Assembly (NCBI GenBank): GCA_043228905.1
Contig: JBHGNT010000003.1
Location: forward strand, 15,500,001 to 15,564,000
Direction: 5' to 3'
DNA from: Azolla caroliniana
Taxonomy: Eukaryota > Polypodiophyta
Length of the DNA stretch: 64,000 nucleotides
Under the pieces are notes generated by a model that did no database searches, was not told the DNA's origin, and worked only from the letters and a program-made list of their open reading frames with translations. The position numbers and the translations under genes are program-made. Every line of letters starts with the position of its first letter. Position 1 is the first letter of the stretch. Shown here piece by piece: positions 30,463 to 40,947 of this stretch.

Positions 30463-32513
30463 TGTCGTGCAGTACGAAAGCTTCACATTAAAAGTCTACA
30501 ATAAGATAAATACGTAACTAAAATAAAATAAATCTTGATAATATTTTATACATAAAGATAATATTAACAACACACACTATGATAATATTATACATTATAT
30601 GTAGAGGCAAAAAAAAGTATATATATGTTATATTTGGACGAGTGAGGACTTGAGCCAATAAACCCCGACTTATGACACTCAAACCTTACCATTTAGCCTA
30701 TACTAATAATTTATAAGAGATCATATCCGTTGTTTTATTTGAAGTAGTATTTTATCGTCTAAACCATGTAATATACCATAGTATGAACCATACGTACCAT
30801 TCGCGCACTCGTGTTCGAGAATGGTAAACACCCTAGAAGAATGATAAATACCATACTTTTGGATAAATGATTTACTATAAGGTAAATATTTTTTCATGGT
30901 AAAAAAAAACACATTACCTTCTTAATAAGAATATGGTTGTTTTCATAAATTCTAATAACAACTATCCAAAATGCCTAGTCTTCAAAACAATTCTCAATGA
31001 GGTGTTACATCAAAATGAACATTCCTAATCTTCATTCAAGGTGATATCATCATCTTCAAAACCATCATCCTCATCTTCTGCATTATCATCATGTAAAGAC
31101 ATCACATTGGTGAGGCTCTCATTTTCAAAATGATAGAAATTATAGAAAAATTAAAGCAATTACAAGCTTTATAGAAAAATTACAGAAATTATAGAACAAA
31201 TAAAAGAAAAATTACAGAAATCACAAAGAAATGATATAGAAATTTCAAAATTTATAAACAAATTACAGAAATGATAGAAATTACAAAGAAATTACAGAAA
31301 TTATAGAAATTACGGAAATTACAAAGAGATTATAGAAATTACAAAGAAATTTCAGAAATTACAAAACAATTATAGAAATTACAAAAAAATTACAAAAATT
31401 ATTGAAAAATTACAGAAATTTCTATACTACATAGCACATACTACATATCACATACTATGAGCTAAAGTTTAAACAACTTTAAACCGTATTATTAACCCTA
31501 AATATACCTGAATTTCGTTGGTATGCAGATCATTCAAGCAACAAATCGTTCGAGGTTAGGTGGAAGAGGAGAGGAGAGAGCAATGTTACGTTGATGTGCA
31601 GAGGAAAAGGGGGAAAAGGGGGAAAAAGAGGGAAAAAAAGAAAAGAAAGAAAAAAAGAGAGAAAAAAAACACATGAATATTTTGTATATTACATATCATC
31701 TGCCAAATCATTCGTTTTCCTACATTGGAAAATGAACACGAATGATATTCAATAACATATCACATGGGCAAAAGAGGACTTGAACCAACAACCCCAACCT
31801 TATGGTATTCAAATCTTACCATTTAGCCTATACTTGTGATGTATATAAAATATATGTGTTGTACCATTGTATAGTCTAAACCATGAAATGTACTACATGT
31901 GCCCCATATAGCACACATGCAAGAGCCTCTCTGCATGTGCACCATATAACACACATGCAAGAGCCTCTTTGCATGTGCACCATATAGCACACATGCAAGC
32001 GCCTCTCTGCATGTGCGCCACATGGCCCACATGTAGAACTATCTCTTCCCTATGAAAGGAGAAGGGAGTATGGTCACAAGGGATATCGAAGGAATCGAAA
32101 TCGAAGAACTATATTGTATGAGATATCAATCAAATCAAATAGAATTATATTACATAAGAGATCTCATAAGATAGAAAGAGGAAGACAAGAAGGAAGACAA
32201 TAAAAGAAAACAACTAGCTTGGCGGTCATGGTGCTCAACTCACAACAAAAGGGCGGTTACCTTGTGAGACAAAGTTTGAAGGATCAACGACGCTCACAAC
32301 CAATTTGTAACTCTTTCATCAAATAATTATAAATCTCTTTTATCCCTTCAAATATCATTCTATATCCTATCTTCTCTTTATCTTGTTGATCTCTATTTAC
32401 TCTATCTCTACTCTTTCGTCTCTTCCATCCATAAACCCAGTGATTCCTTCCTCACTTTCACGTTGTCTTTTTTCTGTGCAACGCTACGCTTTTGCGCAAG
32501 CGACGCCACGACA
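30463..32513 (+). repeat. 3' LTR of Gypsy I, expanded to 2,051 bp
   Basis: Starts TGTCGTGCAG and ends CCACGACA. Its first 300 and last 750 bases match the 929-bp 5' LTR. The antisense tRNA-like module occurs twice (about 30,637-30,702 and 31,766-31,831), so the extra 1.1 kb between them comes with a duplication. An A-rich array is at 31,130-31,430. The TATA box of the 5' LTR is TATGAAAGG here (about 32,050). Confidence 0.85.
31130..31430. repeat. A-rich minisatellite (GAAATTACA-like units)
   Basis: Irregular repeats of AAATTACAGA, AAATTATAGA and AAATTACAAAG fill about 300 bases inside the expanded LTR of Gypsy I. The units are about 10-17 bases long and drift in sequence. No gene is seen here. 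Confidence 0.8.
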
Positions 32514-32931
32514 GCATAGTAGCACGACATCGATTACAATGAAACATTCAAGGCGATTGCCAAAATGACAATCGTATGGGTGTGTTGATTGCAAGGGCGA
32601 TGAAGGGATGACATCTGCACCAAATGGATGTGAAGAACATGTTCCTACAAGGAGAGCTTGAGGAACATGTATATATGGTGCAACCTCCCGGATTTCAGTC
32701 CGGATTGAAAAGTCGGCCATCTATCACTAAAGAAGTCCCTTTACGAACTAAAGCAAGCCCCACATGCTTGGAATGTGAAGATCACGCGGAGATTGTGTCG
32801 GATGGGCTTTGCCGCGTCGAAATTAGACTCTTCACTTTTCATATGGCAGGGTCAGACTAGGCCAATTAGTATACTACTGTGTGTTGATGATCTAGTCATC
32901 GTTGGCGCCACCAAGAGGAAATCAGTCACGC
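32514..32931 (+). pseudogene. Copia H reverse transcriptase, central part
   Basis: After Gypsy I the protein resumes as H-D-I-D-Y-N-E-T-F, passes MKGWHLHQMDVKNMFLQGEL and EEHVYMVQPPGFQSGLK, changes frame, and continues FAASKLDSSLFIWQGQ and L-L-C-V-D-D-L-V-I-V-G-A. The catalytic Y-V-D-D has become C-V-D-D. The last bases, ACGC at 32,928-32,931, are one copy of the D2 duplication. Confidence 0.8.
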
Positions 32932-34302
32932 TGTCGTGTGAATCTTCACACACTATGTAAAAAAATAATGAAATAATTATTATAGATTACATTAGTAGCT
33001 TACTATAGAAAGATGGATATACTCAAGAGCTTCAAAATATATTTTACTATATACAAAATGGAGAAATACATATCAAGTTATGAGAAAATAAAGTTTGAGA
33101 AGATAAGGAAATTAGAACTATCCCACATAGATAGGAAAGTTAAGGCCCTAGCTATATAAACACCTTGAGCTCCCTCATTTTTCATTTGTGCTAAGAGCAC
33201 TTTGGCCACTTTGTCGTGATGGATGATGGTGGCCAAATTCCCTAAAACCAGAAACCGGCCGGTAAGCAAATCCGGAAAACGGGTCCGGTAAGCAAATCCG
33301 AAAACCGGCCGGTATGCAAAACCGGAACCGGCCGGCAAGCAAAACCAGAACCGGAACCGGTATGCAAACCGGAAACCGGCCGGTAAGCAAAACCAGAACC
33401 AGAACCGGCCGGCAAGCAAAACCAGAACCAGAATCGGCAAGCAAAATCGGAACCGGAACCGGAACCGGCAAGCAAACCGGGACCGGCCGGCAAGAAAAAC
33501 CGGAATCGGAACTGGCAAGCAAACTGGAACCGGCCGGCAAGCAAAACCGGAACCGAAACCGGCAAGCAAAATCGGAATCGGAACCGGCCGGCAAGCAAAA
33601 TGGAACCGGCTACTGGACGAGGTTGGATGCGGATGGACGAAAGATTGGATCATGCAACAAACTAAAGTAAAGGCCATGTGGACGCAAGCAACTAAAGTTG
33701 GAGTGCATGGGAAAAGTAAAGGTCATGTGAACAGTCAGATGCAACCAAAAGAAAAAGCTAGGCAACTAAAAGTAGAGGCCATGCAACAAAAAGTGGAAAG
33801 GCTATGATCAAGGGAGAACTCCATATTTATTCCATTTTTTTCCTACACTAGGACTCACTCTCCATATTATCTTAATTTCTTTTTTTTTCTTTGGGAGCTC
33901 TCTTATATTATCGAAGCCAATAACCCTAATCTTCCCTACGGAAGCTATCTCTCAAGTAAACCATAAGCTCCATACGGAAGCTATCTCTCAAGTAAACCAT
34001 AATTTCCATACGGAAGCAATCTCTCAAAATCCAAAATTCCTTGTCAAAGCCATATCACTCAAGAATCATAATCTCTTATTTCCTCTAATCTATTATTCTA
34101 ATCATCTCCATAAGATAAAACTTTTGTAATCCCAATCTTGGGATTGATTGTAATCTTTCTTTCCCTTTTATTCATGAAATTTGTTAATATTTCTCATTTC
34201 GGTTAATTCTTAGTACATAAATACACGAATTTGATATCCTCTAGACAAAGGCCTTGGGATCTTGCCTCAACGTTCACGTATCCTCGTCGTATTTTCGCGA
34301 CA
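32932..34302 (+). repeat. Solo LTR D2 (same family as the LTR of Gypsy D)
   Basis: 1,371 bp, TGTCGTGTGAATC to TTTTCGCGACA. ACGC flanks both sides (32,928-32,931 and 34,303-34,306). Removing the LTR and one ACGC restores the Copia H frame across the site. A TATA box, CTATATAAAC, is at about 33,153-33,162. The centre (33,240-33,610) is a minisatellite of ACCGGCCGGCAAGCAAA-like units, followed by GCAACTAAAAG(T/C)AGAGGCCATG repeats at 33,660-33,800 shared with D1. Confidence 0.9.
33240..33610. repeat. Minisatellite in LTR D2 (ACCGG/CCGG-rich units)
   Basis: Units of about 18-30 bases built on ACCGGCCGGCAAGCAAAACC. The matching place in LTR D1 holds a different, CG-dinucleotide-rich array. The open frames on both strands (Gly/Phe/Pro or Lys/Thr/Gly-rich) are by-products of the repeats. 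Confidence 0.85.
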
Positions 34303-34541
34303 ACGCCAAGTCACAATTAGCAACATCATTCAACATGAAGGATTTGGGGAATGCTGATCAGTCAAAGACATTATGTACAAAGTATGCTCTTCAAGTTCAG
34401 AATGACGGACTACAAATCCATCTCGACTCCTCTAGACAGAAATGTGAAGCTTCGCCAAGGATTGGGCACAACATGTGATGCGACACAGTTCCGGTAGATA
34501 GTTAGAAATCTAATATATTTGACCATCACCCGGTCAGACCT
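34303..34541 (+). pseudogene. Copia H RT end
   Basis: The text resumes KSQLATSFNMKDLGN after solo LTR D2, then shifts frame and reads text like the C-L-K-P or S-T-P-L-D part of Copia RT, then I-Y-L-T-I-T-R. It ends where TGTTGAG of the Copia J LTR begins. Confidence 0.75.
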
Positions 34542-34793
34542 TGTTGAGAATCAAGCTCAACCTAGTCTAATGTGTGAACAGACCCTTGAGAGTGTATAAA
34601 CACTCAAAGGTCAAAAGTCACACCACTACTCTCTACACATTAACTATGTGTCATAGAATCATATTGTATGACACATAACTAAGGAGTTTCCACATTCCCC
34701 ATGACTCATTAGCTTCGGTAGTTAATGAAGAGAGAGAGTGACTATATAAACCACTCTCCTCCTACTTTGTAATATGTTGGTTAATTTCCTTTG
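34542..34793 (+). repeat. Partial 5' LTR of Copia J
   Basis: About 250 bases from TGTTGAG to the Gag text, with no clear C-A end or primer site. The LTR end and leader appear deleted. Confidence 0.55.
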
Positions 34794-34955
34794 TAAGATA
34801 CAACTTCGCATCTTGGGAGTACAAGATGCACTAATACCTTGTCGGTCAAGGTTATTGGAGCTACATCAAAGGAGCACAAGAAAAGCGACCCGACCCAAAG
34901 GACGCCGACTACTCAACATGGGAGCAAGCGACAAGTCGAGTAATGTATTGCTTGG
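34794..34955 (+). pseudogene. Copia J Gag, first piece
   Basis: The frame reads R-Y-N-F-A-S-W-E-Y-K-M-H, a TAA where Copia G has glutamine, then QGYWSYIKGAQEKRPDPKDA and WEQATSRVMYC. It is cut by Copia G and resumes at 40,948 without loss. Confidence 0.8.
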
Positions 34956-34995
34956 TGTGAACGTAAGTGTTTGCGAAAGCGTAAAACAGAGAACA

Positions 34996-35069
<74 letters not shown>

Positions 35070-35392
35070 CAGAACGCAATTTCAAAATTATATCAAAACT
35101 CTATATACACACTGTGCTAATGTGCTAAGTAGCACTATTTATACAAGTCCTCTTGGGACTGACAGAAGTACCATGTACTTCAATGCTCACATGAGCATTT
35201 GACACTTACTACGAGACTATAGCTACCTAGTAGTCTATCCTATACTAGGCTTCCGATTGGACTTCCGGTTACGGATTGCACCCGGCCTCCACTGCTTGCC
35301 GGTTCGGTTGCTCACCATCATACCAATCCGTCTCGCTTACCGGCTCCGGCTTATTCAGCCGATCCGGCTCCGGTTGAGCTTGCCGCTCAACA
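34956..35392 (-). repeat. 3' LTR of Copia G
   Basis: 437 bp, TGTTGAGCGGCAAGC to CACTTACGTTCACA on the minus strand. It contains a (GA)n run at about 35,001-35,062 and a minus-strand TATA-like TATAAATAG at about 35,134-35,142. Confidence 0.9.
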
Positions 35393-36421
35393 CTCCCCCT
35401 CAAGCTCAACCTGAGGTGGGGTCGTAGTGTCGACCTCTGTGGTAGTCGGTTCTTCCAACCGACTTCTCCTGGCGTCACTCCGCCTTGCTCGCGCTCCTCG
35501 TCCGGTCCGGTCCCGTTTGCCGCGACCCCTTTGGTTCTGCGCGCCTCGATCCTCTCGGTTGGCATGTCTGCTCAATAGGCCCATCTCAGCACTCACGTTG
35601 TTGTGACTCCGGCGCTTGCCGATCCGTCGGTTCTCCCACGATGGCATCGACTTCCGCTGTGTCCGTGTCCCCTTCGCCTTCAGTCGATCCGACTCATCCG
35701 GATCCATCTGTTGATCCGAGTCAGCTGTTTCCGACTCGTTCTAGCTCTTGTCCGAATCGGTACACTCCGATTCGACTTCCGGCTTCAGGCCTCTCACCAC
35801 ATCGGACCACTTTCGAGTCTTGGCCTTCTCCATGCTTCCCTCGGCTTCTTCAGCCGATGAACCAAAATCAAATTCTTCATTTGACTCTGTATCATGGTCA
35901 GTACCGTCGTGATGACCTCCGCACAGCATGCACTTCTCTTCCTGAGTGCACAACTCTTTTTCACAACCACTTGCTCCGACCTGTTCGGATGTGTCGACTT
36001 CCTTCGTCGACTCGGCTTCCTTCATCTTCTTGTCTCCTCTTCTTCCGGCTCTCCTCTTACCGACGGGTTCAACAGTTTTTTGGCCTCTGCCCGTTTCGAT
36101 AGAGACTTTGCCATTGCTTCTCCCCCTCAAGTGCGGCACGTCGAGATGTTGAATACCAAGCATGTCGGTAAAGTGCTGCAACTTGTCCGATCCTAGCGGC
36201 TTGGTGAAGATGTCGGCAACTTGCCGATCCGTATGAACATACCGTAGGTCAACTTCACCGCTCAGGACCCGCTCACGCACGAAGTGGTAGTGCACCTCGA
36301 TGTGCTTTGTGCGAGCATGGAACACAGGGTTCCTGGCGAGCTGCAGGCTGCTCATGTTATCGTAGTAAATCGGGATCGGGGTCGGTACCTCGATCCGCAA
36401 GTCTCGCAGCAGTCGTCGAAG
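35387..36421 (-). pseudogene. Copia G RNase H end and C-terminal extension
   Basis: After the TAG near 36,422 the frame goes on L-R-R-L-L, PTPIPIYYDNMSSLQLARNP, KHIEVHYHFVRERVLSGEVD and VHTDRQVADIFTKPLGSDKL, the end of RNase H. It does not stop there: about 270 more residues follow in the same frame to 35,387, broken by a TAG at about 35,741. The extension is rich in Glu, Lys, Ser and Arg and has a C-M-L-C-G-G-H-H-D-G-T-D-H cluster that could bind a metal. The end reads RGRGKRDRTGRGARARR and touches the purine tract. Copia pol usually ends soon after RNase H, so this extension is unusual. Its function is unknown. Confidence 0.75.
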
Positions 36422-39400
36422 CTAGATGGCTTCACAAGTGGCAACGGTAGCGGCCCGGTACTCAGCCTCAGTGCTTGACAAAGCCACTGTGGGCTGCTTC
36501 TTGCCGCTCCACGCAATGGCCGCGCTACCTATGGAGAACATGTATCCGGAAGTGGAGCGGCGATCAGACGCATCGCCGACCCAGTCAACATCTGTGTAAC
36601 CGGCAAGATCTTCGGGTATACCTCGCCGGTATTGCAGTCCCCGGTCCTTAGTGCCGCTGACATACCGTAATATTCGTTGCGCGCACTGAAGGTGCTCCAC
36701 GGTCGGCTTCTGCATGAACTGGCTTACCATGCCGACCGGATAGCTGATGTTGGGTCGGGTGATGGTTAAGTAGATCAGGCTTCCGACAACCTGTCGGAAC
36801 CGTTTCTCATTGCAGGCCGGTCCAGAGTTGGGACGGAGCTTCTGGTTCCGGTCCAGGGGTGTGGAGACAGGTCGGCAATCCGTCATGCCGAACTTATACA
36901 ACATATTCAACACGTAATGTCGTTGTGAGAGAAATATGCCGTCGGGGGTCCGGATCACTTCGATCCCAAGAAAATAATGAAGGTCCCCCAGGTCCTTCAT
37001 TTCGAATGCGTCCGACAACTGGGACTTGACGCGGTTGATTTCGGGAAGACCCGGTCTGGTGATGACTAAATCATCCACATACAAGAGTATACATACCGGA
37101 CCATCAGAGCCTTGCCGGATGAACAACGAAGAGTCCGACTTAGAGACAGCAAACCCCAGCTTACGCAACTGGTGCGTGATCTTCGCGTTCCAAGCTCGGG
37201 GGGCTTGCTTCAAGCCGTAAAGCGACTTCTTCAGTCGGCATACCGCCGACTTGTTCATCTCCGAGTGAAATCCGGGGGGTTGAGTCATAAAGACTTCTTC
37301 TTCAAGATCTCCTTGAAGGAAGGCGTTCTTCACATCCATCTGGTGAAGATGCCACCACCTTGCCGCAGCAACTGCCAATACCACACGAACCGTCGTCATC
37401 TTCGCCACAGGAGCGACGGTCTCGTCGTAGTCAATTCCGTGGGTCTGCGCGTATCCCTTCGCCACTAACCGGGCTTTGTATCGGTTAACAGAACCGTCGG
37501 CGTTGTACTTGACCTTGTACACCCACTTGCATCCGATTGGTTTACATTGACGGGGAGGATCAACTAGGTCCCAAGTTTCGTTGGCATCGAGTGCCCGCAT
37601 TTCTTCGTCCATAGCGGCACGCCAATTTGCGTCCTTTGCCGCTTCTGCGTAGCTCTCTGGCTCACGCACTTTTGTCACCTTAGTCATGTACGCATAATGA
37701 TGCGCCATGTATTCATTGTACCCGTACCGCATGACGAGATCCTTTTGGCGGGTTGATCGGCGCAACGCACCGTCACCTGATTTGAGGCCCTTCTTGGCCA
37801 GTTCGGTCTTCGTTGCCGAAGATCTGCCTTTCTCCTTTCCGGAGTCGGATACACACCGATCCGACTCATCGTTGCCGGTTTCGAATTCCGGCATCTTCCT
37901 CTTCCCTTTCTCTTTGCGCGTGAACCGTTTCCTCGGTTCCTTGCGCGGGGAGAGCACGACAGAGTCTCCACTACTTGCCGTCTCTTCATCCGACTGGTCC
38001 AACCAACTCAGACGCTCGTTCGGTCCACTCAACCGAAACGATTCCGGACTCTCATCTTGAGTCCCGGCTTCATCATCCTCTACCAGGGCTGATTCAAGCG
38101 CACTGGCCTGATCTTCCGGCATTGGGTCGGGATCAGAAGTCGGAGTCAATAGGGAGTACCAGGATGCCGATTCGTCGAACTCGACATCCCGGCTAACTCG
38201 GACTTCCTTCGTCCGGGGGTTATAACACTTATACCCCTTTTGCTCTTGAGCATAGCCGACTAGAATGCATTTTTCCGATTTTGCATCCAGCTTTCTCCGC
38301 TTCTGATCCGGCACATGCACATACGCTATGCTACCGAATATCCGAAGGTGTCTTAAGTTCGGCTTGCGCCCGAAATACAGCTCATGAGCTGACACCTTGT
38401 CACCAATGCGGTTTTGTATGTAGACGGCCGTCTGGACCGCCTCCGCCCAGTAGAACCGGGGCATGCTCTTGTCCTCCAGCATTGTCCTTGCCGCTTCGAT
38501 GAGTGTCCGGTTCTTCCTTTCGGCCACACCGTTTTGCTCCGGTGTGTATCTGCAGCTGAACTCTTGCCGAATTCCCTTCTGTTGCAGATAACTAGTGAAT
38601 TGGTCGGAAAAATATTCCTTTCCGCCATCCGACCGAAGGCATTTGATCTTCCTCTCCGATTCCCGTTTCACCATCTTCTGGAGGCTCCGGAAACAGTCGA
38701 AGACTTCGCTCTTCCGCTCAATGAGGTAGATCCAAGTATGTCGAGTATAGTCGTCGATGAAGGAGACGAAGTACCGACTCCCACCAAGGCTTACACTTTG
38801 TGCCGGTCCCCACACATCCGAATGGATGAGATCAAGCTTGTTACGGCTCCGGTTCCATTTGGTGGGGAATGGAAGCCCGTGTTGCTTCCCAAGTTGGCAG
38901 GCTTCACAAATTTCGGCTCTCCGGCCGCTGAACTTCGGCAAACCGAAAACGACTTGTTTCGTTTGCAGATCTTGAAGCCTCCGGTAGTTGACGTGGCCTA
39001 TTTGCTTGTGCCACAGGTCGATGTCCAACTCGACCTTCTGTCGTTTCGCGAACAGAGCGGTGCCAAAGTCATTAGTGTCGAGGATAAACATCCTCCCGTC
39101 TCTGCGCCCTTGTGCAATGACTTCGCCCTCATATTCAATGAAGCACCCGAGGTGTGTAAACCGCACCTGCATCCCCTAGTCGACAATCTGACCGACGGAC
39201 ACTAGGTTCTTCGTGATCGTCGGAACGTGTAATACGTTCATCAGCTTCCCTTTCTGTCCGACGTGGCTTAGAGGGACTTCTCTGACGTGCACGATTGGGT
39301 GAGGAGTGTCGTCTCCGGTTTCGACTACCCCTGGTTGATCCGGTTTCTCCAAAAAGGAGAACCACTCTTTGTGGCTCGTCATGTGGTTCGACGCGCCGGA

Positions 39401-39988
39401 ATCAACATACCACACTTCCTCCGTTTTGTAAGTGGTCTTCTTCATTGAGTTTGCCTTGTGATTCATCACCAAGGTTGGCCCCTTATCGGCCTTTCCGGTT
39501 CCGGATCCTCCTAATCCGTTTGCGTAGTGCGAGTTTTGCCGGCCATCCTTACTGGTCTTGCCGGATCCGGATTTGTCCGAATCGGCACGCTTTCTCCAGC
39601 ACTCGCTTTCCCTGTGGTCTTTTTTGCCACAGTACCAGCATTCCGTAGCAGATTTGTCTTGCCGGCCTCCGGCACCGCCTTGACTCCCCCTACTTGTGGA
39701 AGTCCCGGAACTGCTGTCGGCACGTTCATAGTGCCTCCGTTCTTGCTCTTGCCGGCCGCCTCCATTGCGTGCCGACCCACCTCTTCCACCACGCCCACGG
39801 AACCGATCCATTCCCGTGTACAGCATTCGGCTATCCAGGGATGCACTGGTAGATGCAGCGGCGTGGTTCTCCTCTACAAGGAGCATCGACTGTAAGTCGA
39901 AGAATGAGGGGGTATTCTCCCTTGTACACACCGCAGTCCTGAACGCTCCGAACTTGGACGCCAGGCCTCTGAGCCATACCTGCACCAT
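36422..39988 (-). pseudogene. Copia G Gag end, protease, integrase, RT and RNase H start
   Basis: One frame with a TAG at about 39,173-39,175 and another at about 36,422-36,424. Gag end: gly-rich, with knuckle C-W-Y-C-G-K-K-D-H-R-E-S-E-C. Protease: VWYVDSGASNHMTSHKEWF. Pre-integrase: IDLWHKQIGHVNYRRLQDL. Integrase: HSDVWGPAQSVSLGG, RSDGGKEYFSDQF and QNGVAERKNRTLIEAARTM. RT: CKWVYKVKYNADGSVNRYKA, HHLHQMDV-like W-H-L-H-Q-M-D-V-K-N-A-F, KKSLYGLKQAPRAW and I-L-L-Y-V-D-D-L-V. RNase H starts at AGYTDVDWVGDASDRRST and reaches C-E-A-I before the second TAG, where tryptophan is expected. All catalytic residues looked for are present. Confidence 0.95.
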
Positions 39989-40430
39989 CTCGTCTTCCTC
40001 TACGGTAACATTGATAGAGGCTAGTGAGTCGCAGATCTCCTTCTACGGTAACATTGTAGTCTGCCACGGACATGTTCTTCTGTCGAACATTGCTCAACTC
40101 CTGTCTGAGTTGCAGCTTCCGGGCAGTGGTGCTTGCGGCGAAAACCTTTTTCAGGTTCCCCCAAGCATCCTTCGGGGTCTTGGCGTCACGGATGTGGCTG
40201 AGCAGCTGATCGCCGACACTGGACGCGAAGCAGTACATCACCCTGCTTGCCGCCTGTTCCCATACCGGGAAGTCCTTGTGTGCCGAGTCTGGCGCCGCAT
40301 CATTCGCTCCCTCGACATAACTCCAGTACCCGTGTCCAAGCAGGTATTGGTGCATCTTGTAAGACCAGGATGCGTAGTTGCTCCTGTCGAGCTTCTCCAC
40401 CGGAAGCGACGTAGCCATGCCTCTATCCAT
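39831..40430 (-). pseudogene. Copia G Gag, N-terminal part
   Basis: Starts at ATG 40,428-40,430 (M-D-R-G-M-A-T-S), with KLDRSNYASWSYKMHQYLLG, PVWEQAASRVMYCFASS and LRQELSNVRQKNMSVADYN. A short duplicated TACGGTAACATTG stretch near 40,020-40,060 replaces a few codons and shifts the frame; beyond it this frame is nonsense while the true Gag text (VQVWLRGLASKFGAFRTA) goes on one frame over. Confidence 0.9.
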
Positions 40431-40512
40431 GTCTTCTACTGTGTCTGTTCTCGACCTGTTAGGGTTTTCTTCTCAAGAGTAAATGTCTGCAGCAGAGGTT
40501 CTCAACCCTCGC

Positions 40513-40524
40513 GCTCTGATACCA
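40513..40524 (-). promoter_or_regulatory. Primer-binding site of Copia G (tRNA-iMet)
   Basis: TGGTATCAGAGC on the minus strand, directly after the 5' LTR, is the standard plant Copia primer site complementary to initiator methionine tRNA. Confidence 0.9.
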
Positions 40525-40569
40525 TGTGAACATAAGTGTTTGCTGAAGCGTAAAACAGAGAACAACACA

Positions 40570-40608
<39 letters not shown>

Positions 40609-40947
40609 CCAGAGAGAGCAGAACGCAATTTCAAAATTATATCAAAACTCTATATACACACTGTGCTAAGTAGCACTATTTATACAAGTCCTCTTGGGAC
40701 TGAGAGAAGTACCATGTACTTCAATGCTCACATGAGCATTTGACACTTACTACGAGACTATAGCTACCTAGTAGTCTATCCTATACTAGGCTTCCGATTG
40801 GACTTCCGGTTACGGATTGCACCCGGCCTCCACTGCTTGCCGGTTCGGTTGCTCACCGTCATACCGATCCGTTTCGCCCGATCCGTCTCGCTTACCGGCT
40901 CCGGCTTATTCAGCCAATCCGGCTCCGGTTGAGCTTGCCGCTCAACA
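40525..40947 (-). repeat. 5' LTR of Copia G
   Basis: 423 bp. Same ends as 34,956-35,392; the GA run is shorter and a CGATCCGT segment is added. CTTGG follows at 40,948-40,952. Confidence 0.9.

Larger units (their letters stand above)
21811..32513 (+). mobile_element. Gypsy I: non-autonomous copy with Gag and protease only, hosting Gypsy E2
   Basis: The 5' LTR is 21,811-22,739 and the 3' LTR 30,463-32,513; both start TGTCGTG and end CACGACA. A primer site TGGTGAACCCGACGTG follows the 5' LTR at 22,745-22,760, and a purine tract GAGGGGGTGGA precedes the 3' LTR. Apart from E2 the internal region is only about 2.3 kb, with Gag and protease and no RT or integrase. The four flanking bases are GTGT (left) and GCAT (right): both would come from GCGT by CpG decay, fitting the 4-bp duplications of D2 (ACGC). 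It lies in RT of Copia H, whose protein resumes at H-D-I-D-Y-N-E-T-F. Confidence 0.8.
19650..34541 (+). mobile_element. Copia H, a plus-strand copy broken into pieces by four insertions
   Basis: Copia text in one direction is found at 19,650-20,211, 21,051-21,810, 32,514-32,931 and 34,303-34,541. Between these lie a captured extra-ORF fragment, Gypsy I (with Gypsy E2 inside) and solo LTR D2. Gag and protease are missing at the left and RNase H is cut at the right by the LTR of Copia J. Reading across each insertion resumes the protein at the expected residue, which is why the pieces are joined here as one copy. Confidence 0.75.
34956..40947 (-). mobile_element. Copia G, nearly complete, inserted in Copia J Gag
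   Basis: Both LTRs are present (34,956-35,392 and 40,525-40,947). CTTGG flanks both sides (34,951-34,955 and 40,948-40,952). A tRNA-iMet primer site, TGGTATCAGAGC, follows the 5' LTR on the minus strand, and a purine tract TTGAGGGGGAG precedes the 3' LTR. From about 40,030 to 35,387 one reading frame holds the end of Gag, protease, integrase, RT, RNase H and a C-terminal extension, interrupted only by three TAG codons; one frameshift lies in Gag. The LTRs differ at several single bases and in the length of a GA repeat. Confidence 0.95.

Noticed and set aside
33078-33677. Long open frames with Phe/Pro/Gly-rich or Lys/Thr-rich repeats
   Set aside because: They are by-products of the ACCGGCCGG minisatellite in solo LTR D2, open on both strands.
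34991-35062. (GA)n run encoding Arg-Glu repeats
   Set aside because: A simple microsatellite inside the LTR of Copia G; its length differs between the two LTRs.
36284-39988. Plus-strand open frames opposite Copia G (for example 38,414-39,205 and 39,765-40,529)
   Set aside because: They mirror the long coding frames on the minus strand and show no domains or codon logic of their own.
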